From contig CM034542.1 in the NCBI GenBank assembly GCA_020002185.1, forward strand, positions 56,895,650 to 56,959,649: 64,000 nucleotides of DNA, given 5' to 3'. Made by a program: the position numbers and the translations under genes. Origin of the DNA: Paraescarpia echinospica. Taxonomy: Eukaryota > Annelida > Polychaeta > Sabellida > Siboglinidae. Numbering within the stretch: position 1 is the stretch's first letter; each line of letters begins with the position of its first letter. Below, piece after piece: positions 1 through 17,221 of this stretch. Under the pieces are notes generated by a model. The model was not told the origin of the DNA and searched no databases. It saw nothing but the letters and a program-made list of their open reading frames with translations.

Positions 1-118
1 TTTGATTAGTCAGTGTTATCAGGCATACGGAGGATATTATGGGCTACAACATGTACTTGGAGATCTCTATAAAATGGGAATTATTCAGCAGTATTGGGTT
101 TGGCAATACTCAAAATAA

Positions 119-410
119 TTGACTATTTCCCTGCAAAAACCAGATGGTGTTACAGTGAAACAATTAAATTATATAAAATTTCTTTTAATTAAACCCTTAA
201 CCTTCCTTCTTAATCAAATATTACGTACTGAAATCTTCCCAGATAGGATGAAAATTGTGAAAGTAATTCATATCTTTAAAAATGATGACGAAACGTTGTT
301 TTGTAACTTCAGACTGACATCTCTGCTACCTGTAATCTCTAAGGTTATTGAAAAAGTTATGCATATTCAGATATATTCATATTTTGCAGAACACCAACTT
401 TTTTGACCTA
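119..410 (+). pseudogene. Relic of a non-LTR reverse transcriptase (N-terminal RT blocks)
   Basis: The frame ending at about 405 reads as the entry to a LINE reverse transcriptase domain. A block FPDRMKIVKVIHIFK corresponds to the family's FPD.lK.A.ViPI.K block, and SLLPVISKVIEKVMH follows, as in Jockey/CR1-type elements. The frame stops at 403-405, before any catalytic F.D or YADD motif. There is no intact ORF. It may belong to the same dead element as the RT C-terminal relic at 2,860-3,250. It is a fragment, not a gene. Confidence 0.7.
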
Positions 411-2859
411 TTTCAATTTGTACTCCAGCCCTTGCGATTATATGTATTGAAAGAAAATTTGCACCAAAAGAAAAATGTGCCAGCCACATGCGAATATAAC
501 ATAAGCCTATGCGTAGCTGTCGTCTTTTGCTAATAACTTCATTATTTCACATCAGATCAACTAGTGCTTATCACCAATCGATCCGGCATTACATTTGGAT
601 TCAAATAAATGTTGTTTTGCGAAAATTACATTGAACATGTTGCCGCGCCGACATTTAAAAGGTGAAAGATTTGCGAATTTTAAGCTCACTCGCTACTCAT
701 GCCATTAATTTAGTTTCTAATATTTTATTTGATGCGTATGCAGGATATTTTGGCATATTGTGGTTCTTAACTGCAAACAAATATCATCTACACAACAAAT
801 AATATTGTATTGATAACTTGTACCGAATAATTTGAGTATTTGCTTACCGTTAAAAGTGGATCTCCTCATCGCACTAAAATAGACTGATCCACACAACCTT
901 AGCAATGGATGCTAGTACAAGTCGATCTTTGGTATGAGGGACGCATGATGCTTGTCATTAACTGACACAGTTTTCTGCCTAGGTCGAATTTGAAGCCCTG
1001 CCCTTCTTTTTTGCATTGTACCCCAACTTGTGGCTACAGACAGTTACACGATGAATATTAATTTGAGAGTGTGCAAGCGCCCCGATCTTGAAAGACATCC
1101 CGATTGTGCCACGTGCACGGTTACATTTTTCAGCAATCCAAAGCGATTGGGAATGGGATACAAAGTTGAAATCGGGTCGCTTGCAGACATCAAGCCACAC
1201 GTTCAGTTCTATTGTTCAAGCGCCCATATCTCGACACCTATCACGATCGCTGTTAAATTCTTAATCGTGTGCCAACAAATATTAAAATATGTTGATTTGA
1301 GGAAGCGCCAACCTTCGAATGTGGACAGATCAGATTTATATTTATTTAAATGTCATTAAAAAAATTACTATGTTGCTTGTACAATTAAAATTTTCAAAAT
1401 CGAACGTAACAGTATATCTCAATTATGTTAAACCTAGCCCAAAGGAATTTGGCAAAAATATTACCTGTATAATATTCTCTGTGTATGTTGAATATTAGGC
1501 AGATTGACACAAATTAAAAAGTTATGTAAAGCTGAATATTATGTTTTGTTCTACAATGCCCGAGCCTATATTATAGTACATAAATATACGTATACACTGT
1601 GTACATAATATACTATATGTAAGTGGTATGATATCAAACTACAACCTGTACACTCCTACTACATCTCATGTATTTAATTTAGTCGCGTGTCGCAAGTGCC
1701 CTTTTCACAACAGCTCATTGCGCTCTATGTGCCCTTTTACTAAAATGGCAACTTGCCCTTTGAAAACCTGGGCAGAACACTGTCACATTTTGCTAAACAC
1801 CCTTTGTGCTATTTTCGCTGTTTGTTATCCCACTTTACATGATAAAATATGTTTTATGTATACTGCAACATGTATGTGTTATGTTAAAAAGATTAGGGAA
1901 TTATGAAATATAGCAAATAACAGGTATGTCGGCAAACGGCGCTGCTACGCCCAAGTCTGACCGACGAGAATATGTTGGCGTATCGTTGCTATTTAGGCTG
2001 ACTTTCAAATTGTGTTTACGATCTATGGATACTCATGGGAAATGGTATTTATTATATAATATCTATTTACTCTTCTTTGGGAATAATGTACATATGTACG
2101 TTATATGTCAAATTAAAGCAAAGGTAATATCACATAATAAAGTAGTGTCAATGGTGGAATGCACGGCGGGCCGAGATCGACGACAATAACTTTGATAAGA
2201 ACATATGTTGGTTGTACTTTTTGATATGTGACCAAATAATTTTGAAATGTACACTAATGTATTTTAAAACGAATTTCCAAAATTACAAAGAAACAGGTTT
2301 GTGTCAAATATGCGATTACAGATATGCGATTACAGATAGTTATAATTAAACAAAGTAAGCTATATTTCTCACAGAACTTAACTCTCTAACATTAGAAATA
2401 TCCGATTATTTCTTCATGTAATTACTTTATTATCTTGTAACGGTTGTTCTGGTTTCAGGTTAAGAACGGTTTTTATTTTGACAATTTCCCTGACTCAAGG
2501 TAATCAGGGAAAGGAAACCCATTCACAAAAAGTCATACGAAAACCAAACAACATGACATAGCTCAATAAAACTTGTTTTAATGTCCACATATCAAATTTG
2601 TTTCTAGGTGTTCATATTTTTATTTGCCCGAGTTATAGTTTTAAATTTTTTGCTTGTCTCCTGCCAGGTGCTTAACTGCCAAAACATAATTTTGAAAACA
2701 TAATATCTCGAAAACTATCATTCATATCCATCTCATATTTTGCATAATTGTACATGCTGTTGTCCTTGGATAGGTGTAATATTGTGAGATTCAAGATATT
2801 AATTAAAAAGTTGTATTAGCTCAAAATGCTTGCCCAATCCTAACTAATATACATAAATG
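411..2859. other. Unassigned AT-rich stretch with one inverted repeat
   Basis: I see no exon or recognisable protein here. The short frames resemble nothing known. One structure stands out: gcaagcgccccgat at about 1,072 recurs as its reverse complement near 1,171-1,184 (atcgggtcgcttgc), with weaker pairing continuing inward. It could be a small hairpin element. Because RT blocks lie on both sides, this stretch may be DNA inserted into an old LINE. Confidence 0.4.
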
Positions 2860-3250
2860 ACTCAAGATAGATGAAACCAGAATTGAAAGAGTTCAAAACT
2901 TTAATATTCTAAGTGTAACATTGCAAGGAAACCTAAGCTGGGACATATTAAAAATATTTCAATCAAATGTTCTAAATTAATTGGGATATAAATTATGGCC
3001 TAATGATTTGGGGTTTTTAATGTAACAGAATCATCAATCTACAGAAAAAAGCAGTTGGAATAATATGCTTATGTAAATATGATTCACATACTGAGCTGAT
3101 GTTTAAGAAACTAAAAATTCTTAAAGTAGCAGACATGCTGCAAATACTGGAATTGAAATCTTATTATAAATATGTGCACATGACATTACCAGTATATTTA
3201 CAAAACTTACCGTTTACTTTAAATATAAATGTTCACAACCTTAATACATG
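2860..3250 (+). pseudogene. Relic of the C-terminal part of a LINE ORF2
   Basis: Across frameshifts and stops the + strand reads IERVQNFNILSVTLQGNLSWD, matching the post-catalytic block of non-LTR reverse transcriptases (I..V..FkfLGV.l..nLsW..Hi). It continues as INLQKKAVGIICLCKYDSHT and LKILKVADMLQILELKSYY, the usual Q.rAvRiI and L.IL.v..lY..el blocks. The sequence runs directly into the 109-bp array. The element is long dead. It may be the other half of the relic at 119-410. Confidence 0.7.
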
Positions 3251-3252
3251 AC

Positions 3253-5302
3253 AACACCCATACAAATAGGGCTAAACATGACTTTGTCTAACAGTGCATT
3301 AGGTAGGACATTCCAGTACAAATAAACAACACTGCACATCACATAAGGAACAACATTTTAATACATCTATACAAATAGGGCTAAACATGACTTTGTCTAA
3401 CAGTGCATTAGGTAGGACATTCCAGTACAAATAAACAACACTGCACATCACATAAGGAACAACATTTTAATACATCTATACAAATAGGGCTAAACATGAC
3501 TTTGTCTAATGGTGCATTAGGTAGGACATTCCAGTACAAATAAACAACACTGCACATCACATAAGGAACAACATTTTAATACATCTATACAAATAGGGCT
3601 AAACATGACTTTGTCTAATGGTGCATTAGGTAGGACATTCCAGTACAAATAAACAACACTGCACATCACATAAGGAACAACATTTTAATACATCTATACA
3701 AATAGGGCTAAACATGACTTTGTCTAACGGTGCATTAGGTAGGACATTCCAGTACAAATAAACAACACTGCACATCACATAAGGAACAACATTTTAATAC
3801 ATCTATACAAATAGGGCTAAACATGACTTTGTCTAATGGTGCATTAGGTAGGACATTCCAGTACAAATAAACAACACTGCACATCACATAAGGAACAACA
3901 TTTTAATACATCTATACAAATAGGGCTAAACATGACTTTGTCTAATGGTGCATTAGGTAGGACATTCCAGTACAAATAAACAACACTGCACATCACATAA
4001 GGAACAACATTTTAATACATCTATACAAATAGGGCTAAACATGACTTTGTCTAATGGTGCATTAGGTAGGACATTCCAGTACAAATAAACAACACTGCAC
4101 ATCACATAAGGAACAACATTTTAATACATCTATACAAATAGGGCTAAACATGACTTTGTCTAATGGTGCATTAGGTAGGACATTCCAGTACAAATAAACA
4201 ACACTGCACATCACATAAGGAACAACATTTTAATACATCTATACAAATAGGGCTAAACATGACTTTGTCTAATGGTGCATTAGGTAGGACATTCCAGTAC
4301 AAATAAACAACACTGCACATCACATAAGGAACAACATTTTAATACATCTATACAAATAGGGCTAAACATGACTTTGTCTAATGGTGCATTAGGTAGGACA
4401 TTCCAGTACAAATAAACAACACTGCACATCACATAAGGAACAACATTTTAACACATCTATACAAATAGGGCTAAACATGACTTTGTCTAATGGTGCATTA
4501 GGTAGGACATTCCAGTACAAATAAACAACACTGCACATCACATAAGGAACAACATTTTAATACATCTATACAAATAGGGCTAAACATGACTTTGTCTAAT
4601 GGTGCATTAGGTAGGACATTCCAGTACAAATAAACAACACTGCACATCACATAAGGAACAACATTTTAACACATCTATACAAATAGGGCTAAACATGACT
4701 TTGTCTAATGGTGCATTAGGTAGGACATTCCAGTACAAATAAACAACACTGCACATCACATAAGGAACAACATTTTAACACATCTATACAAATAGGGTTA
4801 AACATGACTTTGTCTAACGATGCATTAGGTAGGACATTCCAGTACAAATAAACAACACTGCACATCACATAAGGAACAACATTTTAACACATCTATACAA
4901 ATAGGGCTAAACATGACTTTGTCTAACGGTGCATTAGGTAAGACATTCCAGTACAAATAAACAACACTGCACATCACATAAGGAACAACATTTTAATACA
5001 TCTATACAAATAGGGCTAAACATGACTGTCTAATGGTGCATTAGGTAGGACATTCCAGTACAAATAAACAACACTGCACATCATACAAGGAACAACATTT
5101 TAACACATCTATACAAATAGGGCTAAACATGACTTTGTCTAATGGTGCATTAGGTAGGACATTCCAGTACAAATAAACAAGACGGCACATCACATAAGGA
5201 ACAACATTTTAACACATCTATACAAATAGAGCTAAACATGACTTTGTCTAACGATGCATTAGGGAGGACATTCCAGTACAAATAAACAACACTGCACATC
5301 AG
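3253..5302 (+). repeat. 109-bp tandem repeat, about 19 copies, growing out of a LINE tail
   Basis: A unit of 109 bp (landmark tagggctaaacatgacttt) repeats with very high identity. The period was measured from landmark positions 3,271, 3,380, 3,489, 3,598 and onward to 5,231. Only scattered substitutions and one 2-bp deletion (near 5,027) interrupt it. The first copy is continuous with the LINE C-terminal relic and resembles the N.R.hpYk..l end block of such proteins, so the array probably arose by duplication of the element's 3' end. No long open frame is kept. Confidence 0.95.
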
Positions 5303-6405
5303 ATTCTAAATTAAGTAAACTTATTTATTCTTTGAGATTTTGTCATCAGTTATTGGTAACGTAATTGAAATACTTGTCAAACCCTTACTGCATTGGAAAT
5401 TATTAACTCGTGTTATTATTTTTCGAAAGTGTTTAAGTGAGCCAAATGTAACTTGTTGAAAATTACAATTTTGGGGTGGTTGCTACGAGAGCGACCAACA
5501 ATGGTCTTGGTGGTAGTCTCCCACACCCCTTTTTACCTTATCTACAGCAATATGACAGTCGATGGTTAGGATATTGTCAATTCGTTATTCCGTACATTAA
5601 ATCATTATTCTTCTATTTTATGTTATACATTTTAGCTAATAACCCATGTATGTATTACCTGCTATTTTTGCAACACATCATTTCATAATTGAGCTGTAGG
5701 TATTTATGTTTTTAAAATTGTAACATTTTGTTTTATATGTTGGTCGAATAAACACTTCCGATTTCGATTGGCAGTGCATCTTGAAATGAACGGGAGCCAT
5801 ACAAAATGACTACAATAACTTATATATCACCCGCCAGAATTAGTTTTGGTAGAAGGTTCAATACGGTATATATAATATGTATTTATATACTTTTGTTTCA
5901 TGACTGGGCCTATTCAGTAGTCCTATGTTACGCAGCCACCCTTTCATCAAAGACTAAGTGACCATGTTAGGCAGGTGGTCGCTCTACAGACGGATGCCAA
6001 GTTAACCTTCTACTGGCCTGTTAGTAAGACAGATACACCCAGTTATTGTCTAGATATGGATTGATCTGTGTGCGCAGAAACGTCACCATACTTGGTTGAT
6101 AAGATAATGTGGAGGCTTCTATTTGACCAGTCTGCCACTCAGTTGGATGTTCTGAGATAACACAGCGTTCTGTTTCTAGTTCTAGTTCAACAACTAGAAA
6201 CAGTCTGCCACTCAGTTGGACGTTCTGAGATAACACAGCATAAAATAATATACACTATTGTCGTAATGTGCTTCCGTCAACCACTGTCAACCACTGATAC
6301 AGTTTCCTGAGTGGTCCCATTTCTCGACTCATCCCATTTCCTTAATGCACGCATCACTGGGTAATCCCACTTGTACTACAGTTTCATGATTATGCTCATA
6401 TATGT
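5303..6405. other. Unassigned stretch; small direct repeat and palindrome
   Basis: No exon is recognisable, including no candidate for the S1 exon of KCNQ1. At 6,126-6,240 a block containing gttctgagataacacagc occurs twice. Between the copies is a short palindrome (gtttctagttc ... caactagaaac, about 6,172-6,202). This looks like local duplication and not a gene. Confidence 0.4.
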
Positions 6406-6409
6406 AATC

Positions 6410-6845
6410 TTACTGTCTTAGGTTCATGATGGTGCCTGTGTGTGATCTTTCTGTCCTAGGTTCATGATGGTGCTTATGTGTGTGATCTTTCTGTCCTAGA
6501 TTCATGGTTGTGCTCATATGTGATCTTTCTGTCCTAGCTTCATGATGGTGCTTATGTGTGTGATCTTTCTGTCCTAGATTCATGGTGGTGCTCATATGTC
6601 TGATCTTTCTGTTGTAGGTTCATGATGGTGCTCATATGTCTGATCTTTCTGTCCTAGGTTCATGATGGTGCTCATATGTCTGATCTTTCTGTCCTAGGTT
6701 CATGACGGTGCTCATATGTCTGATCTTTCTGTCCTAGGTTCATGATGGTGCTCATATGTCTGATCTTTCTGTCCTAGGTTCATGACGGTGCTCATATGTC
6801 TGATCTTTCTGTCGTAGGTTCATGATGGTGCTCATATGTCTGATA
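6410..6845. repeat. 40-bp tandem repeat, about 11 copies
   Basis: Units of 40 bp carry the landmark tgatctttctgtcctaggtt; the last six are nearly identical and the first ones more diverged. Each contains a pyrimidine-rich run ending in CTAG, so it resembles a 3' splice site. It lies upstream of the first visible KCNQ1 exon, presumably in an intron of that gene, but I could not link it to any exon. Confidence 0.9.
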
Positions 6846-6927
6846 TTCAGCGTATTGTCAACAATAGACCAATATACAAGCTTTGCAAATGAAACACTAT
6901 TTTGGATGGTAAGTGCAAACTGTCTGA

Positions 6928-7012
6928 CAGGTTGTGTTTGAATGAGTTGTTACACACTGTCGACTTTGCTTTCTAGAATCATATTAGATCACAGCAGTTT
7001 GATTTTACTAAG
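6928..7012 (+). repeat. 85-bp segment shared with 17,530-17,608
   Basis: This segment (landmark gtttgaatgagttgttacac) is close to 17,530-17,608, where the same frame reads without a stop ([20 protein letters not shown]). Here the frame has one in-frame stop. Similarity ends at AAGCAG, which here is followed by GT and in the other copy by other sequence, as if one copy were spliced. It may be LINE 5' leader sequence or a captured exon. Confidence 0.55.
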
Positions 7013-7173
7013 CAGGTGATTCATTTTAGGACATTAGACAACTTGCTTTATATTTAAATGTTACTCAATTACCTGAAAGTAGCTAAATGCATCATCACTT
7101 GGTATCTTGCGAAAACTTCTATGTGTTGGACAGTGACAATCAATAACATTTCCTGGCATAATAATATTTTGCA

Positions 7174-7829
7174 TATACAGTAAAACCTGTCCAAAATGGT
7201 CATCGTCGGGACTGCGCACAATTACCGTTATAGGGAGGTTGCCGTTATGGAGAGTTTCATGACTTGGATACTCAATAGGTGGAGCCACAGTATTATGAAT
7301 GGTTACGTTGACATTCGCTAGTTGGTACTCTCGTGAACAATACAAACCTAGAGTTTACAATGATATTAAATAATACACTACACAACTTGCTATATTTAAT
7401 TGATGTTCCCTTTTTCTTTTGGGCCATGGTGAAATCAATCACGCCCACCAAGTAAAGGCAAACAGAAAAAGCTTTGATGTCCAAAAGGAAACATGAGGGT
7501 GTGAACGAATGCAAGCCAAGTGTTGGCCCAGATTTGCTCAGGGGATTATCAATACAATTTGAGCTACAGGCCATTGTAATATTTACCTAGGCAGTCTCTC
7601 CAGCTACACCAAGCCACCTAGGTAAACAATGGCCTGGTTCCATCTGTGGCTTCTCTGAGCTCACTTGGACATCAAAGCTGACCATTATATGCAATAGACA
7701 GGTTACCATTATGGACAGGTAGTGGGCAGTGCAAACTAATAGGAAGTCATTCCGGACTTTCAAAAGTGACCGTTGTATCCAGGTTATCATTATGGACAGG
7801 TGGCCGCTAACACAGGTTTTACTGTATAC
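7174..7829. mobile_element. pogo/Tigger-like MITE with TA-flanked inverted ends
   Basis: The left end tatacagtaaaacctgt (7,174-7,190) is matched by its exact reverse complement at 7,812-7,828. CAGTAAAACCT-type ends next to TA are typical of the pogo/Tigger branch of Tc1-mariner transposons. Inside, phrases such as ttatcattatggacagg recur near both ends, a common feature of these MITEs. No transposase frame is present, so it is non-autonomous. It ends about 45 bp before KCNQ1 exon 3, close to that exon's acceptor. Confidence 0.8.
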
Positions 7830-7871
7830 AAGGCATCGTGTTCATGTCCACACCACTGCCACGTGTTTCAG

Positions 7872-7998
7872 GAGATGGTTCTTGTTGTGTTCTTTGGCCT
7901 TGAGTACGTCATCCGGCTGTGGTCAGCCGGGTGTCGCAGCAAGTACATGGGTCTGGCCGGACGCTTCAGGTTCGCCAGGAAACCCATCTCCATCATAG
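7872..7998 (+). CDS. KCNQ1: KCNQ1 exon 3: S2 and S2-S3 linker
   Basis: The exon starts after cacgtgtttcag and ends at G before gtgagc. It begins in phase 0 and leaves phase 1. It encodes 42 full codons, including [20 protein letters not shown] for the S2 helix and FARKPISII before S3. The S2 motif FFGLE has the aromatic and acidic residues that form the gating-charge transfer centre in Kv channels. The basic CRSKY..L..R..F segment is the S2-S3 loop, a PIP2-sensitive region in KCNQ1. It is the first exon I can see. No splice-edge array follows it, unlike most later exons. Confidence 0.95.
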
Positions 7999-9392
7999 GT
8001 GAGCATTCCTAGAAATATACCTGTATCTTGTCCTTCTTCTGTTAAGTGTGCAATCCGACATTGGAGCTGTGGTGGTGTAGTGACTATAGTTATCAACACT
8101 TCTCACTAAGCAAGATGGAAAATAATGTTACCCCCGGTATGTGTTTGTAGATCTAGTAATAAGTAGAGAAATGCATATTTTCTATGTTAATTAATTCCTT
8201 GAATGTTTCATATATGCTACACAGTACACAGTAGTGCCCTCTAGTGAAACTGGTACACACTATCTGCCATATTGACAATGTAAGAAGAATGTTGGAGTTA
8301 TGCACTCAGGAGAAGCTAATAACATGTTGAGCATGTTTGTTGATACTGGACTATAATTTTATGATGTCTTTTTAAAGGAAGTGTATAAGAACCTTCTTGT
8401 ATATTAAATTAGTGTTCGTCAAAGCTTTTAGAACCATCACATCACAAAAATCGTAACCATTCTGACGACTATCTTATGAGAACACGGAGTGGGAACGTAG
8501 CACTTGATACCACACTGTAAGATTCACACTGGACAAAAGGACAAAACCCCCAAGAACAACATGTGCTGGACGATAAACAAAATAGGAAGTCCAGACTGTC
8601 ATCAGACCTGCGTAGACACAACCAGCAGGTGATTGGAGCCAGACTCAAGGAGCACTAGAACAGGAGGACCCTACTCATAGCTGCAGGAGAACAGAGAAAC
8701 AACAAGGAACAAAACATTACAAAGATGCCACAATGTTGGCCAAAGATGATAACTTCTGGTGCAGGAAGATCAGTGAAACAATTAAAAAATGGTCAAACAA
8801 TCTGACCCATCAATAAAGACTTGATACAACCTTTCCACGATGTTCATGGAGTTACTGTCATGTGACAACCACCACATGACAGCAGAGAACAGCTCACAAT
8901 GACACAGAATAAGGGACTATGTTGGTACCAAAAGTTTCATTGTGCACCAAATCTATACATTACCATCGTGTTCACACAGAAAAGTTTAAGCAATTTAACT
9001 TTAAACTGGTTCATGACGTACAATTGTTTGCAACGCCATGCGTCCTATCTACAGTTTTTGCAAGCTACGTAATTGTCCTACATGTGAAGATAAACTGCTT
9101 AGGTAAACCGTTTTAAATCTGTGTGAACACAAAATTAAAAACACCTGTATAGTTCCTTCAAAATAGATGTGTTGTCAGTCATAATTACTTGATACTTGAC
9201 TCAGTCTGTAGTTTGCCATGACCATTATAGCACTAACACCAGCTAAAGTTGACTATATTTAAGTGTCAGTTTCACAGAAATATCAAAGCGACGTAGGAGG
9301 CAAACATTATGGTGGGCATTTTGTCAGTACATTTTCAAATTATTCTGTAAAAAGTCTGATTAAAAGAAAGTCTTGTCCGACTTATGTTTCAG
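7999..9392. other. Intron 3 without recognisable elements
   Basis: The donor is gtgagc and the acceptor cttatgtttcag. I see no tandem array, LINE frame or TIR pair in these 1.4 kb. The short frames look random. Confidence 0.6.
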
Positions 9393-9471
9393 ATCTCATA
9401 GTTGTCGTTGCTTCCATCATCGTACTCACAGTCGGCTCTAACGGCCAAGTGTTTGCAACATCGGCCATAAG
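9393..9471 (+). CDS. KCNQ1: KCNQ1 exon 4: S3 and start of S4
   Basis: The 79-bp exon completes a split Asp codon and encodes DLIVVVASIIVLTVGSNGQ followed by VFATSAI and the first two bases of the first S4 arginine codon. The leading Asp is the conserved S3 acidic residue. The short S3-S4 loop (VGSNGQ) is KCNQ1-like. The acceptor is cttatgtttcag and the donor ATAAG|gtcagt. The last 45 bases of this exon plus the donor are the seed of the tandem array that follows, so the spliceosome meets nine similar donors in a row. The first keeps the phase required by exon 5; the others would add intron sequence. Confidence 0.95.
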
Positions 9472-10015
9472 GTCAGTACATCATTGTGTTCACAGTCGGC
9501 TCTAACGGCCAAGTGTTTGCAACATTGGCCATCAGGTCAGTACATCATTGTGTTCACAGTCGGCTCTAATGGCCAAGTGTTTGCAACATTGGCCATCAGG
9601 TCAGTACATCATTGTGTTTACAGTCGGCTCTAACGGCCAAGTGTTTGTAACATCGGCCATAAGGTCAGTACATCATTGTGTTCACAGTTAGCTTTAACGG
9701 CCAAGTGTTTGCAACATTGGCCATCAGGTCAGTACATCATTGTGTTCACAGTCGGCTCTAACGGCCAAGTGTTTGTAACATCGGCCATAAGGTCAGTACA
9801 TCATTGTGTTCACAGTTAGCTTTAACGGCCAAGTGTTTGTAACATCAGCCATAGGTCAGTACATCATTGTGTTCACAGTTAGCTTTAACGGCCAAGTGTT
9901 TGCAACATCAGCCATAGGTCAGTACATCATTGTGTTCACAGTTAGCTTTAACGGCCAAGTGTTTGCAACATCAGCCATAGGTCAGTACATCATTGAGTTC
10001 ACAGTCGGCTCTAAT
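9472..10015 (+). repeat. 63-64 bp array of the exon 4 tail plus its 5' splice site
   Basis: Donor positions (GT of ggtcagt) fall at 9,472, then 9,536, 9,600, 9,664, 9,728, 9,792, 9,855, 9,918 and 9,981: the real one and eight copies. Each unit carries the exon 4 coding tail (S3-S4 loop to first S4 Arg), the donor, and about 19 bp of intron. The last three intervals are 63 bp, which opens a frame that looks coding but is a by-product. Later copies changed CATAAG to CATAG or CATCAG, so their coding sense is drifting while ggtcagt stays intact. Confidence 0.95.
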
Positions 10016-10329
10016 AGCTAAACTGTAATAATTAGATGAAATGGGACCTTTTACTTGTTGTTTGATCATGGAAATAGCACTGATGGTAAAGATTATATAA
10101 CTCTGCCAGACAAGAAATAAAATCATTGTACCGTAATTAGCTGACAGCCAACTTAATTAAGTAACCAGATTGTTCTGCCAGAATGTCTTAATATGGTGTG
10201 CTCATTGCCTCGTGGTTATGTGTTCTTCAGTTGTTTTCAGTTTCTTGCTTTAAATATGTTTTGGCACTGACTAATTTTTTAATTAATATGTTTTTTAATG
10301 GAGGGTTATTGATACGTATGATCCGCAGT

Positions 10330-10525
10330 CTTGCAGATTACACAACCTAGAAAATGCACTCAGACTTGGTGATTATACACTATACAACCTAAATAGTGCA
10401 CCGAAGCTTGAGGATTGTACAGCCTAAATAGTGCACTCAGATTCAAGTATTACACAACCTAAACAGTGCACTCAGATTTGAGGATCACACAACCTAAATA
10501 ATAATGCACTCAATAATTAGAAAGA
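10330..10525. repeat. Degenerate tandem repeat of about 40 bp
   Basis: The phrase cacaacctaaatagtgcactcaga recurs about five times with substitutions and indels. It lies in KCNQ1 intron 4 between the exon 4-derived and exon 5-derived arrays. I see no link to either exon. The stretch 10,016-10,329 shows nothing. Confidence 0.7.
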
Positions 10526-10629
10526 CTGCTGTATCATAGACATATTACATGAGTGCATGTATCACTGGTGTAGCATGAGTGTGTCAGCAATGTATCATTG
10601 GTGTACTGAGCATGTATCAGTGATGTAGC

Positions 10630-16229
<5,600 letters not shown>

Positions 16230-16370
16230 GAGTTGATCACAACGCTGTACATAGGCTTCCTTGGCCTCATCTTCTCCTCATACTTTGTCTATCTCGCCGA
16301 GAAAGATTCAACGAATGAGAATGGACACACAGACTTCACAAGCTATGCAGATGCCCTCTGGTGGGGAGTG
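16230..16370 (+). CDS. KCNQ1: KCNQ1 exon 6: S5 and pore helix
   Basis: The 141-bp exon is in phase 0 at both ends (cttgttacag| and GTG|gtgagt) and encodes 47 residues. S5 reads [20 protein letters not shown] and is followed by YLAEKD. The extracellular turret [10 protein letters not shown] is the least conserved part; it contains no N-x-[12 protein letters not shown] is the pore helix leading to the selectivity filter in exon 7. S5 is nearly identical to vertebrate KCNQ1. Neither edge carries a clear tandem array. Confidence 0.96.
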
Positions 16371-16529
16371 GTGAGTTCATTGTTTCGTGAGCTTTTCTGT
16401 TGACTTTCAACTTGTACATTGCTTTGGCATGGTTTACGTTAGTTTTAGTTTTGTTTATTTATCACAGCTGGATATTTAATTTTAATTTACGTTATTTATT
16501 TCTGTACATGTACGAGTTAAAAGCACTGG

Positions 16530-17115
16530 AAGAAACCGACTCCTGCACGTAACTCGGAAGCGTAATTAAAGCAAGGACACAAAAAGCAAGAGTGGCATTT
16601 CTCATTTTGAGGAACATTTGGAAGGCAGTTTGGCAAAACAAATCAAGCTTAACACCAAATTGAGGATATTCAATTCAGATGTCAAGTCAGTGTTACTCTA
16701 TGGCTCGGAGACGGCGAATTACAGAGAAAACACTACAAAGATTACAGCCCTTCATCAACAAATGCCTGCGCAGAATCATACACCTAAAGTGGTCAGACAA
16801 GGTATCCAACACTACACTATGAGAATGGACCAAACAGCTACCAATAGAAAACAAAATAAAGAAGAGAAAATGGAGGTGGTTAGGACATACACTGAGGAAA
16901 CATCACACGACAAGCAATTACATAGAACCCCCCAGGGAAGAGAAGAAGAGGAAGGCTGAGAAACACCTGGCAGAGAGGCACGGAAAGCGAAAGAAAGTAG
17001 ATGGGAAAAACCTAGAAAGAAATTGAGAAAATGGCATCAAACCGACAACAGAGGAGGACCATGGTCGATGGCCTACACTCCCAGCGAGCAAACAGGCCTA
17101 AGAAAGTAAGTAAGT
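16530..17115 (+). pseudogene. 3' end of an RTE-like LINE (C-terminal RT region)
   Basis: With several frameshifts the + strand reads a LINE C-terminus: KLRIFNSDVKSVLLYGSET, then FINKCLRRIIHLKWSDKVSN, then KKRKWRWLGHTLRK, and finally the basic P.GKRKRGRP..TW-like tail. The LLYGSET and W.GH.LRK blocks are typical of RTE-type and related ORF2 ends. The copy is 5'-truncated and ends in a short agtaagtaagtaa tract, consistent with a LINE tail. It lies in KCNQ1 intron 6. Confidence 0.8.
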
Positions 17116-17221
17116 AATGAATTCAAATAATTGGAAAATATAAAAATCTTGTTATCCATGATCCTTTGTATTGACATGCTATGACAGACCATCTAGATTT
17201 GGACGATCCTTTGTTATTACA

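Noticed and set aside
3253..5302. CRISPR-like regular repeats
   Set aside because: Units are directly contiguous with no unique spacers, and the context is a eukaryotic LINE tail. The same applies to the arrays at 6.4, 24, 27, 35 and 45 kb.
1..7871. KCNQ1 exons for the N-terminus and S1
   Set aside because: I searched for S1-like text (..[16 protein letters not shown]) in all frames by eye and found none; these exons are probably upstream of the window.
9806..10021. 71-codon frame repeating the S3-S4 loop as a real protein
   Set aside because: It arises because the last intervals are 63 bp. It begins inside an intron and has no link to an upstream exon in phase.
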